From contig NZ_CP150265.1 of assembly GCF_037976325.1 (NCBI RefSeq), positions 5,017,501 through 5,081,500 on the forward strand: a stretch of DNA of 64,000 bases, read 5' to 3'. The stretch is from Paenibacillus sp. FSL K6-3182 (GTDB lineage Bacteria > Bacillota > Bacilli > Paenibacillales > Paenibacillaceae). The notes beneath the pieces are model-generated. The model had not been told where the DNA came from and did not search any database. It was given only the letters and a program-made list of their open reading frames with translations. Of the stretch, positions 38,212 through 46,312 are shown piece after piece; the first letter of the stretch is position 1, and each line of letters starts with the position of its first letter. Both the position numbers and the translations under genes were made by a program.

Positions 38212-39007
38212 TCATATGTTTTTAGCTGCTCCTAGCACTTTTAAAATTTGCGGGAATTGCTTATCTAATTTATAGAAGTAGAGAATAACGGCCATGAGCG
38301 CACTAATGAAAATCGGCAAATAGATGTACATGAACAAAATTGAGGAACGAGCGGATTCGCTAATATGCTCCTGACCACCAACATAACCTCCAAATGCGAG
38401 CATACAACCGACTATCGCGGCGCTAAGCCCGCTGCCTGCCTTTGAGCCGAAGCTTCCAGCGCTGTAAACTAAACCTTCTGTTCGCATGCCTGTTTTCCAT
38501 TCTCCATAATCTACGGTGTCTGCAAGCATCGCGAACATCGTTGCAGCTAATGGAACGCCGCCAAGTGATTTGATCACCGACGCGATGATTACGATTTTAA
38601 TGCTAGTTGGATCAATAACCGTAATCGCGGCTCGGGACCGTATTTTGGACTACTGCTGGCTTAACTCTCTCTTTCGTCGTGCGGAAAGTAATCAAGAACA
38701 ACACCGCTGCAATCGCACCATAAATAGTAAACGTCATCATCCATCCCTGTTTGCCGCCGCCGAATGCATTTACGATGGGAACCGTCATGGTCGAGACGAG
38801 CACTGCGCCAAAGATAGCCATTAACATACGGAATATGTTAAGCAAAGATCGCTCATAAGGATTTTGTATAATCAATGAGTTCAACACACCATAAGGAACG
38901 TTCGCTCCTGAATAAATAATGTTGAGAATGAGATAGGTCACGTAAGCGTAAATATCTCCAACGCCATACCCAAGCTTCTCCGAAAATGAAAGTATAGTCT
39001 GTTCCAT
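38212..39007 (-). pseudogene. GPH-family sugar:cation symporter, multiply deleted
   Basis: Two fragments in different frames belong to one glycoside-pentoside-hexuronide symporter. The N-part (38612-39007) starts EKLGYGVGD but jumps straight to IYAYVTYLILNIIYSG, skipping about 80 residues (TM2-3 region) in frame. After VVQNTVPSRD the frame shifts; the C-part (38212-about 38630) reads TSIKIVIIASVIKSLGGVPL, AATMFAMLADTVDYGEWKTG and ends normally at ...LGAAKNI, with about 100 residues missing between. About 265 of ~460 expected residues remain. RBS is intact. It was the second gene of an operon with the GH3 remnant. Not functional as a transporter. Confidence 0.9.
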
Positions 39008-39029
39008 AGTAGCAACCTCGATTGTATGA

Positions 39030-39178
39030 TTATTTTTGTCCGTTTAGTTGGAGAAGAAGCTGTTCGACCATTTCATCTGAAAAAGCACCTTTAAATGCCA
39101 AGCATCCAAGCCAGAGTACATATCTGCTTTTTCTTCCAATGTCGTTTGTACAACCATTTTCTTTAGGTCACGATTCAT
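39030..39178 (-). pseudogene. GH3 beta-glucosidase remnant: N-terminus joined to probable C-terminus
   Basis: Starting at ATG 39178, the first 30 residues (MNRDLKKMVVQTTLEEKADM, YSGLDAWHLK) are the classic start of a GH3 beta-glucosidase (family pattern MTLEEKAGLCSGLDFWHLK). The reading then changes frame: the continuing frame stops at 39044, while the next frame gives GAFSDEMVEQLLLQLNGQK and stops at 39030, which fits a GH3 C-terminal tail (inference). About 700 residues are gone. The GPH symporter start follows 23 bp later, so this was a beta-glucoside uptake operon. Its loss by internal deletion parallels that in the symporter gene. Confidence 0.82.
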
Positions 39179-39207
39179 ACTGAATCCCCCATAAATAAAC
39201 TCACAAA

Positions 39208-39223
39208 CTGTAAAGCGTTTTCA
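39208..39223. promoter_or_regulatory. Imperfect cre-like site between the decayed operon and its regulator
   Basis: CTGTAAAGCGTTTTCATT contains both cre half-sites (TGTAA, TTTTCA) around CG, but with one base too many in the left half. It lies between the divergent GH3 remnant and the AraC gene. Suggestive only. Confidence 0.35.
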
Positions 39224-39313
39224 TTTTTTACTCCACACTCATTATAGATGATCAAAAAATCGGAAATATGGTATGATTATTTGAATAAAAGTAAATTTAT
39301 TTGGAGGCATTAG

Positions 39314-40585
39314 ATGGAATTTAATCCTTCCTTTTTAGCTAAATTACTTCATGAGAGCTTGCAGCTGCCCGTTTATTGGTTGAGTGCGGATGATCCAAGC
39401 GGGCAGGAATATTTTGAATCCAACGCTCCTATCCCATTTTCCGCCTTACTAAATACTGAATACTTCCAGCAATTAATAAAACGAACCTGGGATAAAACTT
39501 TTCCCGTTATACAGACAACGGAGTTTGAGGAATTTTTTATCGTGCAGCCCGTTTATTCGAATTTGAAGCGAGCAGGAACCATTATTATTGGTCCCTCAAT
39601 TGACTATGTTCCTTCCGAGGAAACCGTTCGAAATCTCATGAATGATAATAATATTCCTAGAAGACTCCATCCAGCTTGGGATGAATATTTGCGCAGTCTC
39701 CCTCTTGTTTCCAAGCAGAGATTATTTCACATTGGCATCATGGCACATTGGATTGTCAATCAAGAGACGTTAGAATTGATGGATGTTCTTGAGTATAATT
39801 TCCGGTTGGGCCAACGGTTTTTGTCAGAGGAAGCTATCGAGTTATCGATGTCTAATATGAAGGAATTTTCTATTCTTCACACGAGCCGGGAATTTGAACA
39901 GATATTATTACGGCATATTAAGAACGGTGATAAAGCTGCACTTAAGAATCTATTCGTAATGGGTGTAATTGGGGAGGCAGGCACACTATCCAAACGAAGC
40001 CATTTGAGAAGCCGCAAAAATATTGCCATCTGCGCAATTGCTGTAGCCATTCGAGCGGGTATGGAGGGCGGGCTGTATACTGAGCTGGCATATCGCTTAA
40101 GTGATACTTACATTCAGCATATTGAGGATTTAACGGATGTTCGCTCGGTTGAAACCGCGATGATAAACGCCTTCTTAGATATTACGGATCGCGTTAGCGA
40201 AAATCGGAAAGGCACCGTTTCTAAGCCAATCGCGAAATGCCGCGAATACATTTTTAATCATTTATATGATGTGATTTCTATCTCTGAGCTGGCTGAGCTG
40301 ACTGGACTTAACGGTACCTATTTATCCACCCTTTTCAAAAAAGAAACAGGACTCACGATCAGTCATTTCATCCATCAGGAGAAAATAGAAGAAGCTAAGA
40401 AGCTGCTCGATTTCACAAGTGAATCGGTCTCAACTATCGCTACTCGTTTGAACTATTATGACCAGACTCACTTTATTAAATCGTTTAAAAAACATGCCGA
40501 TATCACACCTAAGCAGTATCGTGATCGAAAACGGAATGGTGATAAAAAGCCCACAAAAATATCCCCTCCAAGTTCGCTCTCTTGA
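39314..40585 (+). CDS. AraC-family regulator with large N-terminal sensor
   Basis: 423 residues, no membrane segment. N-terminal ~300 residues form a ligand-binding region of the kind found in YesN-like orphan regulators; the C-terminal AraC HTH (about 310-410) contains SELAELTGLNGTYLSTLFKK and IATRLNYYDQTHFIKSFKKH. RBS GGAGG ten bases before the ATG. It is divergent from the ruined GH3/GPH operon and is the natural candidate for its regulator; it is intact although its targets are destroyed. It may also have other targets. Confidence 0.9.
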   Translation: MEFNPSFLAKLLHESLQLPVYWLSADDPSGQEYFESNAPIPFSALLNTEYFQQLIKRTWDKTFPVIQTTEFEEFFIVQPVYSNLKRAGTIIIGPSIDYVPSEETVRNLMNDNNIPRRLHPAWDEYLRSLPLVSKQRLFHIGIMAHWIVNQETLELMDVLEYNFRLGQRFLSEEAIELSMSNMKEFSILHTSREFEQILLRHIKNGDKAALKNLFVMGVIGEAGTLSKRSHLRSRKNIAICAIAVAIRAGMEGGLYTELAYRLSDTYIQHIEDLTDVRSVETAMINAFLDITDRVSENRKGTVSKPIAKCREYIFNHLYDVISISELAELTGLNGTYLSTLFKKETGLTISHFIHQEKIEEAKKLLDFTSESVSTIATRLNYYDQTHFIKSFKKHADITPKQYRDRKRNGDKKPTKISPPSSLS

Positions 40586-41022
40586 GCGACCACTTTGCGG
40601 GCTGCGCAGTCAGCCCGAGTGAATGGATCAGCTGGAGCCATTGCAGCTATACAAAGAGAACTGCTCTACGTTATTGAGTTTACAATAGTGCAGTTGAAAA
40701 TCACCGAGTTTGATTTAAACTCGATCCTCACTCGAACGGCTGCTAACCTTAATGGTCAAAAGCAATTTGCTCCTCTTCACTGCCAGCAACACATTTCGTT
40801 CCCAAAACTCAGCTGGCGGTAGAAAATAAAGCATTAAACTGGGTGTCTTTATTCCACGCTGATTCTCAATTGTAATATCGTCAGACTTCATACAATAAGT
40901 TTTAGACTGACCTCAGAAATTGAAACAGCGACAGCCAAGGACAAAAAATAAAGTCCTAGACTATCGCTGTTTCATTGAACTACCGTTCCTCGTTAGTTGA
41001 ACTTTACTGTGCTTAATATTAC
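40586..41022. other. Gene-free region with hairpins
   Basis: 437 bp. It contains a hairpin CGAGTTT/AAACTCG (40705-40723) and the long hairpin 40921-40974. A frame of 75 codons at 40595-40822 begins TTG, has no RBS and no recognisable product, so it is not accepted. The first part may be a degenerate intergenic repeat, but only one copy is in the window. Confidence 0.45.
40921..40974. terminator. 11-bp hairpin with inner stem, probable terminator
   Basis: TGAAACAGCGA (40921-40931) pairs perfectly with 40964-40974; AGGAC and GTCCT form an inner stem. It lies 49 bp beyond the stop of the leftward gene at 41023. There is no strong U run after it. Confidence 0.5.
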
Positions 41023-41442
41023 TTACGTAAGACTATCTAACCAGCCACGATAGTACTCCGCTTGAGCGCAAATGCTCACTGATCTTAATTCCTTTTCGAA
41101 TTCAAAAATATCGACTACATCATTTACTCGTGCCTGTTCACCAACCGTAAGTTTATAAACCTTTCTGCCCACACCCATGGACAACTGCATTGGTGAAGTA
41201 AATACGTTTTCGGTTGCACCATTACAAGCAATGAGAATGTTGTCCTTTTCTAATTCCTCTCTAATACTTATCAATGCATCAAAAAAGCAACCACTTTCGC
41301 TGAATAATTGCCTTTCGTCATAAAATAACTGCAACAGAACCAACTCTGAATTATGAGGAGCCTCTTCAAATAAATAGAACTCACCATTAGATCGTTCACC
41401 ATTAATATGAATCAGTTGTACTTTTATTTTCTCAACATCCAT
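41023..41442 (-). CDS. Unknown small cytoplasmic protein
   Basis: 139 residues, acidic (many Glu), no signal or membrane segment. Not recognised. Visible: IHINGERSNGEFYLFEEAP, a middle helix FFDALISIREELEKDNILIACNG, and MQLSMGVGRKVYKLTVGEQA. Size and charge resemble small immunity-type proteins of contact-dependent toxins, but no toxin gene is adjacent, so this is only a loose comparison. RBS AAAGGAGAA supports expression. Confidence 0.75.
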   Translation of the reverse strand: MDVEKIKVQLIHINGERSNGEFYLFEEAPHNSELVLLQLFYDERQLFSESGCFFDALISIREELEKDNILIACNGATENVFTSPMQLSMGVGRKVYKLTVGEQARVNDVVDIFEFEKELRSVSICAQAEYYRGWLDSLT

Positions 41443-41543
41443 TCTAGCTTCTCCTTTGTTAAGCCAACTTGTATTGTCTTTAACTAACGTCTCTCGTTAG
41501 AGTAACAGTTGTATTAGATCGAACGCTCGTTGTATCTCTCTTT

Positions 41544-41939
41544 TTATCTTGGAAACTGAATTTTTTTAAAAATCGTATCAATCAACCATAAACCTATTGC
41601 GACAATAAAAACTGAGTACACAAAAACACTGGCGTACTTAAAAAGAAAAAGGAAGCCTTCTGATTCGGTAAGAGAAAACAAATACAAAATAATAACTGCA
41701 AATATTAGATGTGAGGCTAACCCCATGAGCATGCCCATCATTTTTTTTATTACCTTCATTTTTAAGATAATCATGTCTGTAATTAATGAACACGGTACGC
41801 CTATTATTAAGCAACCGATGAATGAGTACATAAAATAGATGAAAAACGGTGCATAACCATGAAATTCCACAAGAATTAACGAAAGAATTACTGTTGTGAT
41901 TATACTAGAAATTATCTTCCTACTAATATCAATTTTCAT
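41544..41939 (-). CDS. Unknown membrane protein, four predicted TM segments
   Basis: 131 residues with four hydrophobic stretches (about 9-24, 30-57, 68-88, 98-121) and basic loops (ILKMKVIKKMMG). Not recognised. A GGGGGAG sequence lies 13 bases upstream, a longer spacing than usual. It is read in the same direction as the unknown gene at 41023, with about 100 bp between; a link is possible but not shown. Confidence 0.7.
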   Translation of the reverse strand: MKIDISRKIISSIITTVILSLILVEFHGYAPFFIYFMYSFIGCLIIGVPCSLITDMIILKMKVIKKMMGMLMGLASHLIFAVIILYLFSLTESEGFLFLFKYASVFVYSVFIVAIGLWLIDTIFKKIQFPR

Positions 41940-42233
41940 TAAAATTGTAAGTCTCCCCCTTGTCTATGGATGATTAATAAACAAATCTCCCATTATTTCA
42001 GTGATGGATTCCATGAAGATTTTAAACATAACTGCCCGATATTTGAAAGGCTACCAAGGTGCTGGTAGCCTATTGTCATGGTGCTATCGTGTCCCGTTAG
42101 CTTAATAAAGCATCGTCGCATCGGCAGTCTAATACTTTATTTTCTCAGTCTACAACTTTATTTTCCTAGTCTAACACTTTATTTTTCAGTCAAGAACTTT
42201 ATTTTCTTCTAACTTCTGCTACTCCTGTTGTGC
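41940..42233. other. Gene-free region with a 21-bp tandem array
   Basis: Spacer between the membrane protein gene and the SDR gene. Its only clear structure is the array at 42126-42209. A short imperfect dyad, CTACCAAGGTGCTGGTAG at 42051-42068, precedes it. Confidence 0.5.
42126..42209. repeat. Four tandem copies of a ~21-bp unit
   Basis: Units begin at 42126, 42147, 42168 and 42188 (periods 21, 21, 20). The consensus is close to AGTCTAAAACTTTATTTTC plus two variable bases. The period equals two helical turns. It lies just past the stop of the SDR gene (24 bp). Confidence 0.8.
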
Positions 42234-43184
42234 TTACGACTCATAAAAATTACTAGTCAGCTCCATGCTTAAAACCCATAGCTTCGCCGAATTTTCAGTA
42301 TCGATAGCGTATTTAGGATAGCTTCCCGAACCAAATATGTTTTTCAATTGCTCTACACCTTTTTCGCTTTTGGATGGTGCAACTATCTCTCGCTTGTGGT
42401 TAATTAGCTGGCCTGTTACATCGCGGAATTCATCTGAAGTACAGATATAAAAATAATTGTCTGCCATGCCGGCTGGTAGCGGATTCGTTAAATTTTGAGC
42501 CGTAGCAAGCACTTTCCAAAATAGGCTAAGTTTGCTTATCGTTTCTTTTGATAATTTTACTCGGTTGATCTGAAGCGCATTGATTTTAATTCCCTTGCTT
42601 TTCAATTGTTCAGCTAATTTGAAGGTTAATATCAATAACGCCATTTTGGAGTCTCCGTACATCTTATATACACTGTAACGCTGCTTGTTTTGCAGTTCAC
42701 CGCGTAAATTATCGAAGTCAATTTTTCTTTTGGGATCGAAGAAATTTTTAATATTGGTCGTACAGGCATTAAGAATTCTCGGGTCCTGCGATTTTTGAAG
42801 ATGGTCTGTCAGCAAATTAGTCATTAAGAAGGGACCAAATGTGTTTGTAGCAAAAGACAGTTCAATATGTTCAGGACTAAGCTTATATTGCTTTTCTCCA
42901 TGATTTAAGTAAGCTGCGTTATGTATTAAAATGTCCAAACGTGAGTATTTAGCTTTGAATGCAGCGCAGAATAAACGAATAGAATCAAACGATGAAATAT
43001 CCAGCTCCATCAAATCTACATTAACATTGTTTGCTGCTAGTATGATTTCTTGTTGCACAGGTCTACTAATCTGCAAATTGCGGCAAGCCATGACAACATG
43101 ATATCCTTCGGTTGCAAACTTCAGCGTTGCTGCTTTTCCGATCCCCGAATTTGCTCCTGTTATAATAACAATCTTAGCTTTCAT
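42234..43184 (-). CDS. Short-chain dehydrogenase/reductase (retinol dehydrogenase-like)
   Basis: 316-residue cytoplasmic oxidoreductase. Rossmann motif TGANSGIGKA for NAD(P) near the start, HNAAY at the NNAG position, and the catalytic pair YGDSK (YxxxK). The size and GANSGIGKATA-type start match the protochlorophyllide reductase/retinol dehydrogenase-like branch. The frame is open to 43223, but the ATG at 43184 (MKAKIVIITG) has AGGAGG six bases upstream. Substrate unknown. Confidence 0.87.
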   Translation of the reverse strand: MKAKIVIITGANSGIGKAATLKFATEGYHVVMACRNLQISRPVQQEIILAANNVNVDLMELDISSFDSIRLFCAAFKAKYSRLDILIHNAAYLNHGEKQYKLSPEHIELSFATNTFGPFLMTNLLTDHLQKSQDPRILNACTTNIKNFFDPKRKIDFDNLRGELQNKQRYSVYKMYGDSKMALLILTFKLAEQLKSKGIKINALQINRVKLSKETISKLSLFWKVLATAQNLTNPLPAGMADNYFYICTSDEFRDVTGQLINHKREIVAPSKSEKGVEQLKNIFGSGSYPKYAIDTENSAKLWVLSMELTSNFYES

Positions 43185-43223
43185 GCCGAACCTCCTATTG
43201 GATATTTTACGGTTACCCTTCAA

Positions 43224-43622
43224 GATTTGATTCTTAAGCGCTTGAACAAATGCTTTTAGTGCTTTTACACAGTTATGTCTTCTCTATTTTGATGATATTA
43301 TGGTGCGAAGGAATTGTTTCGATTTTATAAGCTGCGTTATCAGTTGGGTTCTTGAGAAAAATTGATTAGATGTCAATTGTTTGGGTGTGTTACTCAAGCT
43401 GTATATCAATAATATATCGTATTTTTTCAATTAATAGTGCATCTTACAAAAACTATGAGACACTTATGAATATTAGAAATAACGGCTATTGATGAAATAG
43501 TCAGCTGACGATATACTGACAACATAGGTCGTGAAGAACACGCCGCTGTCATACAACCATTCCTGTTTGGGAGTGTTTGTATGACAGCGGCGTTTTTATT
43601 TTGTAGAGGGGAAGTGTAAGTT
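43224..43622. other. Intergenic region with promoter side of SDR and leader of the nuclease-like gene
   Basis: Nearly 400 bp between divergent genes. The left part is AT-rich promoter DNA without a recognised operator; the right part holds the leader hairpin at 43540-43593. No open frame with an RBS was found. Confidence 0.5.
43540..43593 (+). terminator. 17-bp leader terminator/attenuator before the nuclease-like gene
   Basis: ACGCCGCTGTCATACAA (43540-43556) pairs perfectly with 43577-43593 across a 20-base loop, then TTTTTATTTTG follows. It is a strong intrinsic terminator reading rightwards, yet no rightward gene precedes it and the next start codon is only 30 bp away. It therefore sits in the 5' leader of the gene at 43623 and should cut its transcription unless relieved. 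Confidence 0.8.
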
Positions 43623-44273
43623 ATGGCATCTCAATTTGATCACAAATATAAGGAATGGTTACAAGCCAATATTGATTCAGAGAGTAATCATAGAAGACTT
43701 GAATTGCTCAATAAGGGACTTGGCCACGGAACAGTTGAATTTCTACGATCAGTATGGTTCCCTGCTGTCGGACATTTTGATCATCTGCTGCCTGAATGGG
43801 AAGTTCGCGATTTCAATAATGGCTATCGATATCTGGATCTTGCCTATATGCCAGGTGCCGCAAAAGGTGGAATTGAGATTCAAGGATATGCGTCCCATGC
43901 TCGAGATCTTGATGTAAGACGATTTAAAGATTTGTGTAGAAGGCATTGTTTGTTAGCTCTTGACGGTTGGATGCTGCTGCCTGTTGCTTACCCTTCTATT
44001 ACGGACGAACCGCAACAATGCCAGCAGCTCGTTCTTGCTTTCATAGGTAAATTTATTTCTTCAGATGTGCCTTCACAGCTAATGAGCTCTGAAGCGGAAA
44101 CATTACGACTGGCACAACGTTTGCTCCGACCAATAACTCCCTTAGAACTCGCTGAGCATCTCAGAGTAAGTGATCGACATGCAAGGCGTATTTTGTACAA
44201 ACTCGTTGAACTCCAACTTTTAGAGGTATCAAGTGGCCACCAACGTTGCCGTACCTTTAAAATTCGATTGTAA
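43623..44273 (+). CDS. Nuclease-like (PD-(D/E)XK/DUF559-like) domain plus winged helix
   Basis: 216 residues, cytoplasmic. The N-terminal part (about 25-150) has the pattern VRDFNNGYRYLDLAYMP...GGIEIQGYASHARD, resembling DUF559/Vsr-like PD-(D/E)XK folds, with Asp in YLDLAY and Glu in IEIQG at the metal positions; the usual Lys is replaced by Gln, so activity is uncertain. The C-terminal part (about 155-216) is a winged helix (TPLELAEHLRVSDRHARRIL, YKLVELQLLEVSS). RBS GAGGGG. Preceded by a leader terminator and followed by tandem repeats and a relic of its own 3' end. Proteins of this kind are common in Paenibacillus and often called transcriptional regulators; function unknown. Confidence 0.75.
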   Translation: MASQFDHKYKEWLQANIDSESNHRRLELLNKGLGHGTVEFLRSVWFPAVGHFDHLLPEWEVRDFNNGYRYLDLAYMPGAAKGGIEIQGYASHARDLDVRRFKDLCRRHCLLALDGWMLLPVAYPSITDEPQQCQQLVLAFIGKFISSDVPSQLMSSEAETLRLAQRLLRPITPLELAEHLRVSDRHARRILYKLVELQLLEVSSGHQRCRTFKIRL

Positions 44274-44348
44274 CGTTATACGTCGTAGGAGCATGAGAGT
44301 GGGTAATGCGACGGTGATAGTCTAAATTACGTGCGTGTGTACATGAGT

Positions 44349-44571
44349 CAGTAATACTCAATGTAACTTGGGTGTGGACTTGTGTCGGTAATGCTCAATG
44401 TAAAATCGGCGTGGGGTTATTTCGGTAATACTCAATGTTGCTTGGACGTGGGTTTGTTCCGGTAATACTAGATGTAACTTGGGCGTAGGTTTGTCTCGGT
44501 AATACTCAATGTAACATCGGCGTGGATTTTTTATCGGTAGTTCTCAATGTTGCTTGGGCCTGGGTTTGTGT
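44349..44571. repeat. Six tandem copies of a 37-bp unit
   Basis: Copies begin at 44349, 44386, 44423, 44460, 44497 and 44535. The unit core is CGGTAATACTCAATGTAACT followed by TGGGCGTGGGTTTGT. The period is 37 for the first four steps and 38 for the last. Divergence between copies is moderate. No spacers, so not a CRISPR array; 37 is not a multiple of three, so not a coding repeat. A degenerate earlier copy may precede 44349. Confidence 0.88.
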
Positions 44572-44637
44572 GGGTCAAAGTTGCGTGGGGCGTTTGAATT
44601 CTTACTGTGACAGAAGAAGCAGCTTGGGTGGCGGGTG

Positions 44638-44807
44638 TTACGGACATAGGTTCCGCTATTTAATAAATTTAGCTCTTTTTTTGATCTTAACGGACATAGG
44701 TTCCGTTATTTACTAGAAAACCAGAGTATCTGGAGTGTTTCAACACATATAACGGAACATATGTAAACCTCCCAAGGTTCTCAAATAGCGGAACTGATGT
44801 CCGTTAG
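44638..44807. repeat. Dispersed inverted-repeat element, copy 1
   Basis: Two forward units (44638-44661 and 44687-44711; core ACGGACATAGGTTCCGCTAT) face two reverse units (44748-44767, eroded, and 44782-44806; core AATAGCGGAACTGATGTCCG). The same two-forward/two-reverse plan occurs at 50411-50596. No protein is encoded. It could fold into a long cruciform or RNA hairpin, and is REP/MITE-like in layout. Confidence 0.85.
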
Positions 44808-44917
44808 AAAAACTTGAGCAGGTTACGATTGTAGATAAGCATACAGATGTTGTATTTTCGCCATTGAATGGTCAATGTTCCTACGGTTCTCCCTAATTTC
44901 ATATCCATGATTTGCTT

Positions 44918-44992
44918 AAACTCGGCGAAATGCAGCTGTTACAGGTATCATGTGGTCATCAACGTTTCCGGACCTTTAAAATTTGGTTGTAG
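44918..44992 (+). pseudogene. Relic of the 3' end of the nuclease-like/winged-helix gene
   Basis: 25 codons reading KLGEMQLLQVSCGHQRFRTF-KIWL-stop match the last residues KLVELQLLEVSSGHQRCRTF-KIRL of the gene at 43623. The nucleotides align through the stop codon. Only the C-terminal fragment survives, 645 bp downstream of the intact copy, with the 37-bp array and the inverted-repeat element between. Confidence 0.85.
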
Positions 44993-45200
44993 TGATGTAT
45001 ATCATAATAGTTGGGTGCGGGATTCAGAAGGTGACAGATAAAGTAGCAGGGGTGGGATAAATAATTTCGTCGATAATATCGGAGTATTCATAAATAAATT
45101 ATAATAACCATCGTTTACCAACGTCAGCTATAGTCCTAAGTTACTTTTTCTAAAATTCCCCCAATGACAAATGCCCCGAGTGCTGCACACAGCAAAATAA
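44993..45200. other. Gene-free spacer
   Basis: Short AT-rich stretch between the relic and the siderophore operon terminator. Beyond a few bases resembling the region downstream of the intact nuclease-like gene, nothing is recognised. Confidence 0.4.
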
Positions 45201-45236
45201 AAACAAGAACCCCCTCGGACGAAGTGGTTCTTGTTT
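45201..45236. terminator. Terminator of the siderophore import operon
   Basis: AAACAAGAACC (45201-45211) pairs perfectly with GGTTCTTGTTT (45226-45236), with a U-rich tail on the minus strand, 24 bp beyond the last permease gene. Confidence 0.8.
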
Positions 45237-45259
45237 CTGTTCTTGTTTGTTGCTCCTTA

Positions 45260-46312
45260 TTAAGAAGACCTCATTAACAAATACAAAAAATAAGGAACGC
45301 TAAGCATCGTTACAAATATTCCAGCTGGCATATCAGGTCCTGACACAAGTGCCCTGACAATTGTATCCGCACTAAGTAAAATGATTCCACCGATCATACC
45401 CGATGCAGGCAATAGAAACTTATGGTCCGAGCCTACTAGCTTGCGTGCCAAATGCGGACTAATTAAACCGATAAAAAAAATCGAGCCGCCCAAAGCAACA
45501 CTGCCTGATGCCAAAGCAACTGCTGCGAGCGCCAAGCTTACAAACGACTTTCGGACGTTCACACCTACTCCTGTAGCTGTTGTATAACCAAGACCAATCG
45601 TATTCAGCAGGCTAGATTTATACCATACGTAACCGGATAAGAGCAAAACCCAAGGAGCTAGAATAGCGATATAGCTCCATTCGTCTCCCCACAGATAACC
45701 GGCTTGCCATTTTTGCGCGAATACAAACTGATCGTTATTAAGCTTAAGCGTCAGGAACAACGTTACTGCACCGAGTCCTACATTAATAGCGACACCTGTT
45801 AAAATAAGACGGGTTGGAGACGGAAACGCTCCTTTTCTATAAGCCAGCAAATAAATCAATAATGCAGCCAGCAATCCGCCTACAAAGGCGAGCAATGGCA
45901 AAAAAATAGCAGAGGACATACTTGTAAGTCCGACAGTAGAAATAAAGAGTAATACAGCTAAGCCTGATCCCGCGCTAATGCCAATCATTCCCGGATCAGC
46001 CAGATCATTGCGAAGAATGCCTTGCATGACTGTACCTGAAGCGGCCATCCCCATGCCAACTAACACAGCCAGCACGATGCGGGGAAGTCTAAACTTAAAT
46101 ACGACCAACTCGTTTTTCGCCGTACCATTGCCAAATAACGTTTGAATGACATCGACTGGACCAAGCGACATTTTACCGAGATTCATACTGCATATCGCGC
46201 CAGCGATAAGAAGAACGAACAATGAGACCACGATAAAAATCCGTTTGCGCTTCGCTCGTTGGTTATATGGATCAGCTGCTGATGGCTTTATACGACTTAG
46301 CTCAGCATTCAT
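45260..46312 (-). CDS. Iron-siderophore ABC transporter permease (FecCD family), second
   Basis: 350-residue membrane protein with about nine hydrophobic segments. FecCD motifs: RLPRIVLAVLVGMGMAASGT, MQGILRNDLADPGMIGISAG, and FIGLISPHLARKLVGSDHKFLLPASGMIGG. The ATG overlaps the stop of the first permease gene (ATGA). No ATPase gene follows, so a shared FhuC/YusV-like ATPase is expected. Confidence 0.94.
   Translation of the reverse strand: MNAELSRIKPSAADPYNQRAKRKRIFIVVSLFVLLIAGAICSMNLGKMSLGPVDVIQTLFGNGTAKNELVVFKFRLPRIVLAVLVGMGMAASGTVMQGILRNDLADPGMIGISAGSGLAVLLFISTVGLTSMSSAIFLPLLAFVGGLLAALLIYLLAYRKGAFPSPTRLILTGVAINVGLGAVTLFLTLKLNNDQFVFAQKWQAGYLWGDEWSYIAILAPWVLLLSGYVWYKSSLLNTIGLGYTTATGVGVNVRKSFVSLALAAVALASGSVALGGSIFFIGLISPHLARKLVGSDHKFLLPASGMIGGIILLSADTIVRALVSGPDMPAGIFVTMLSVPYFLYLLMRSS

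Noticed and set aside
40595-40822. 75-codon rightward frame starting TTG after the AraC gene
   Set aside because: No ribosome site and no recognisable product; more likely an intergenic repeat read as protein.
44349-44571. Regular 37-bp repeats considered as a CRISPR array
   Set aside because: Copies follow each other directly with no spacers and are not palindromic at the ends.
44522-44716. 64-codon rightward frame in the repeat region
   Set aside because: It is made of the 37-bp array and the inverted-repeat element read through; no RBS.
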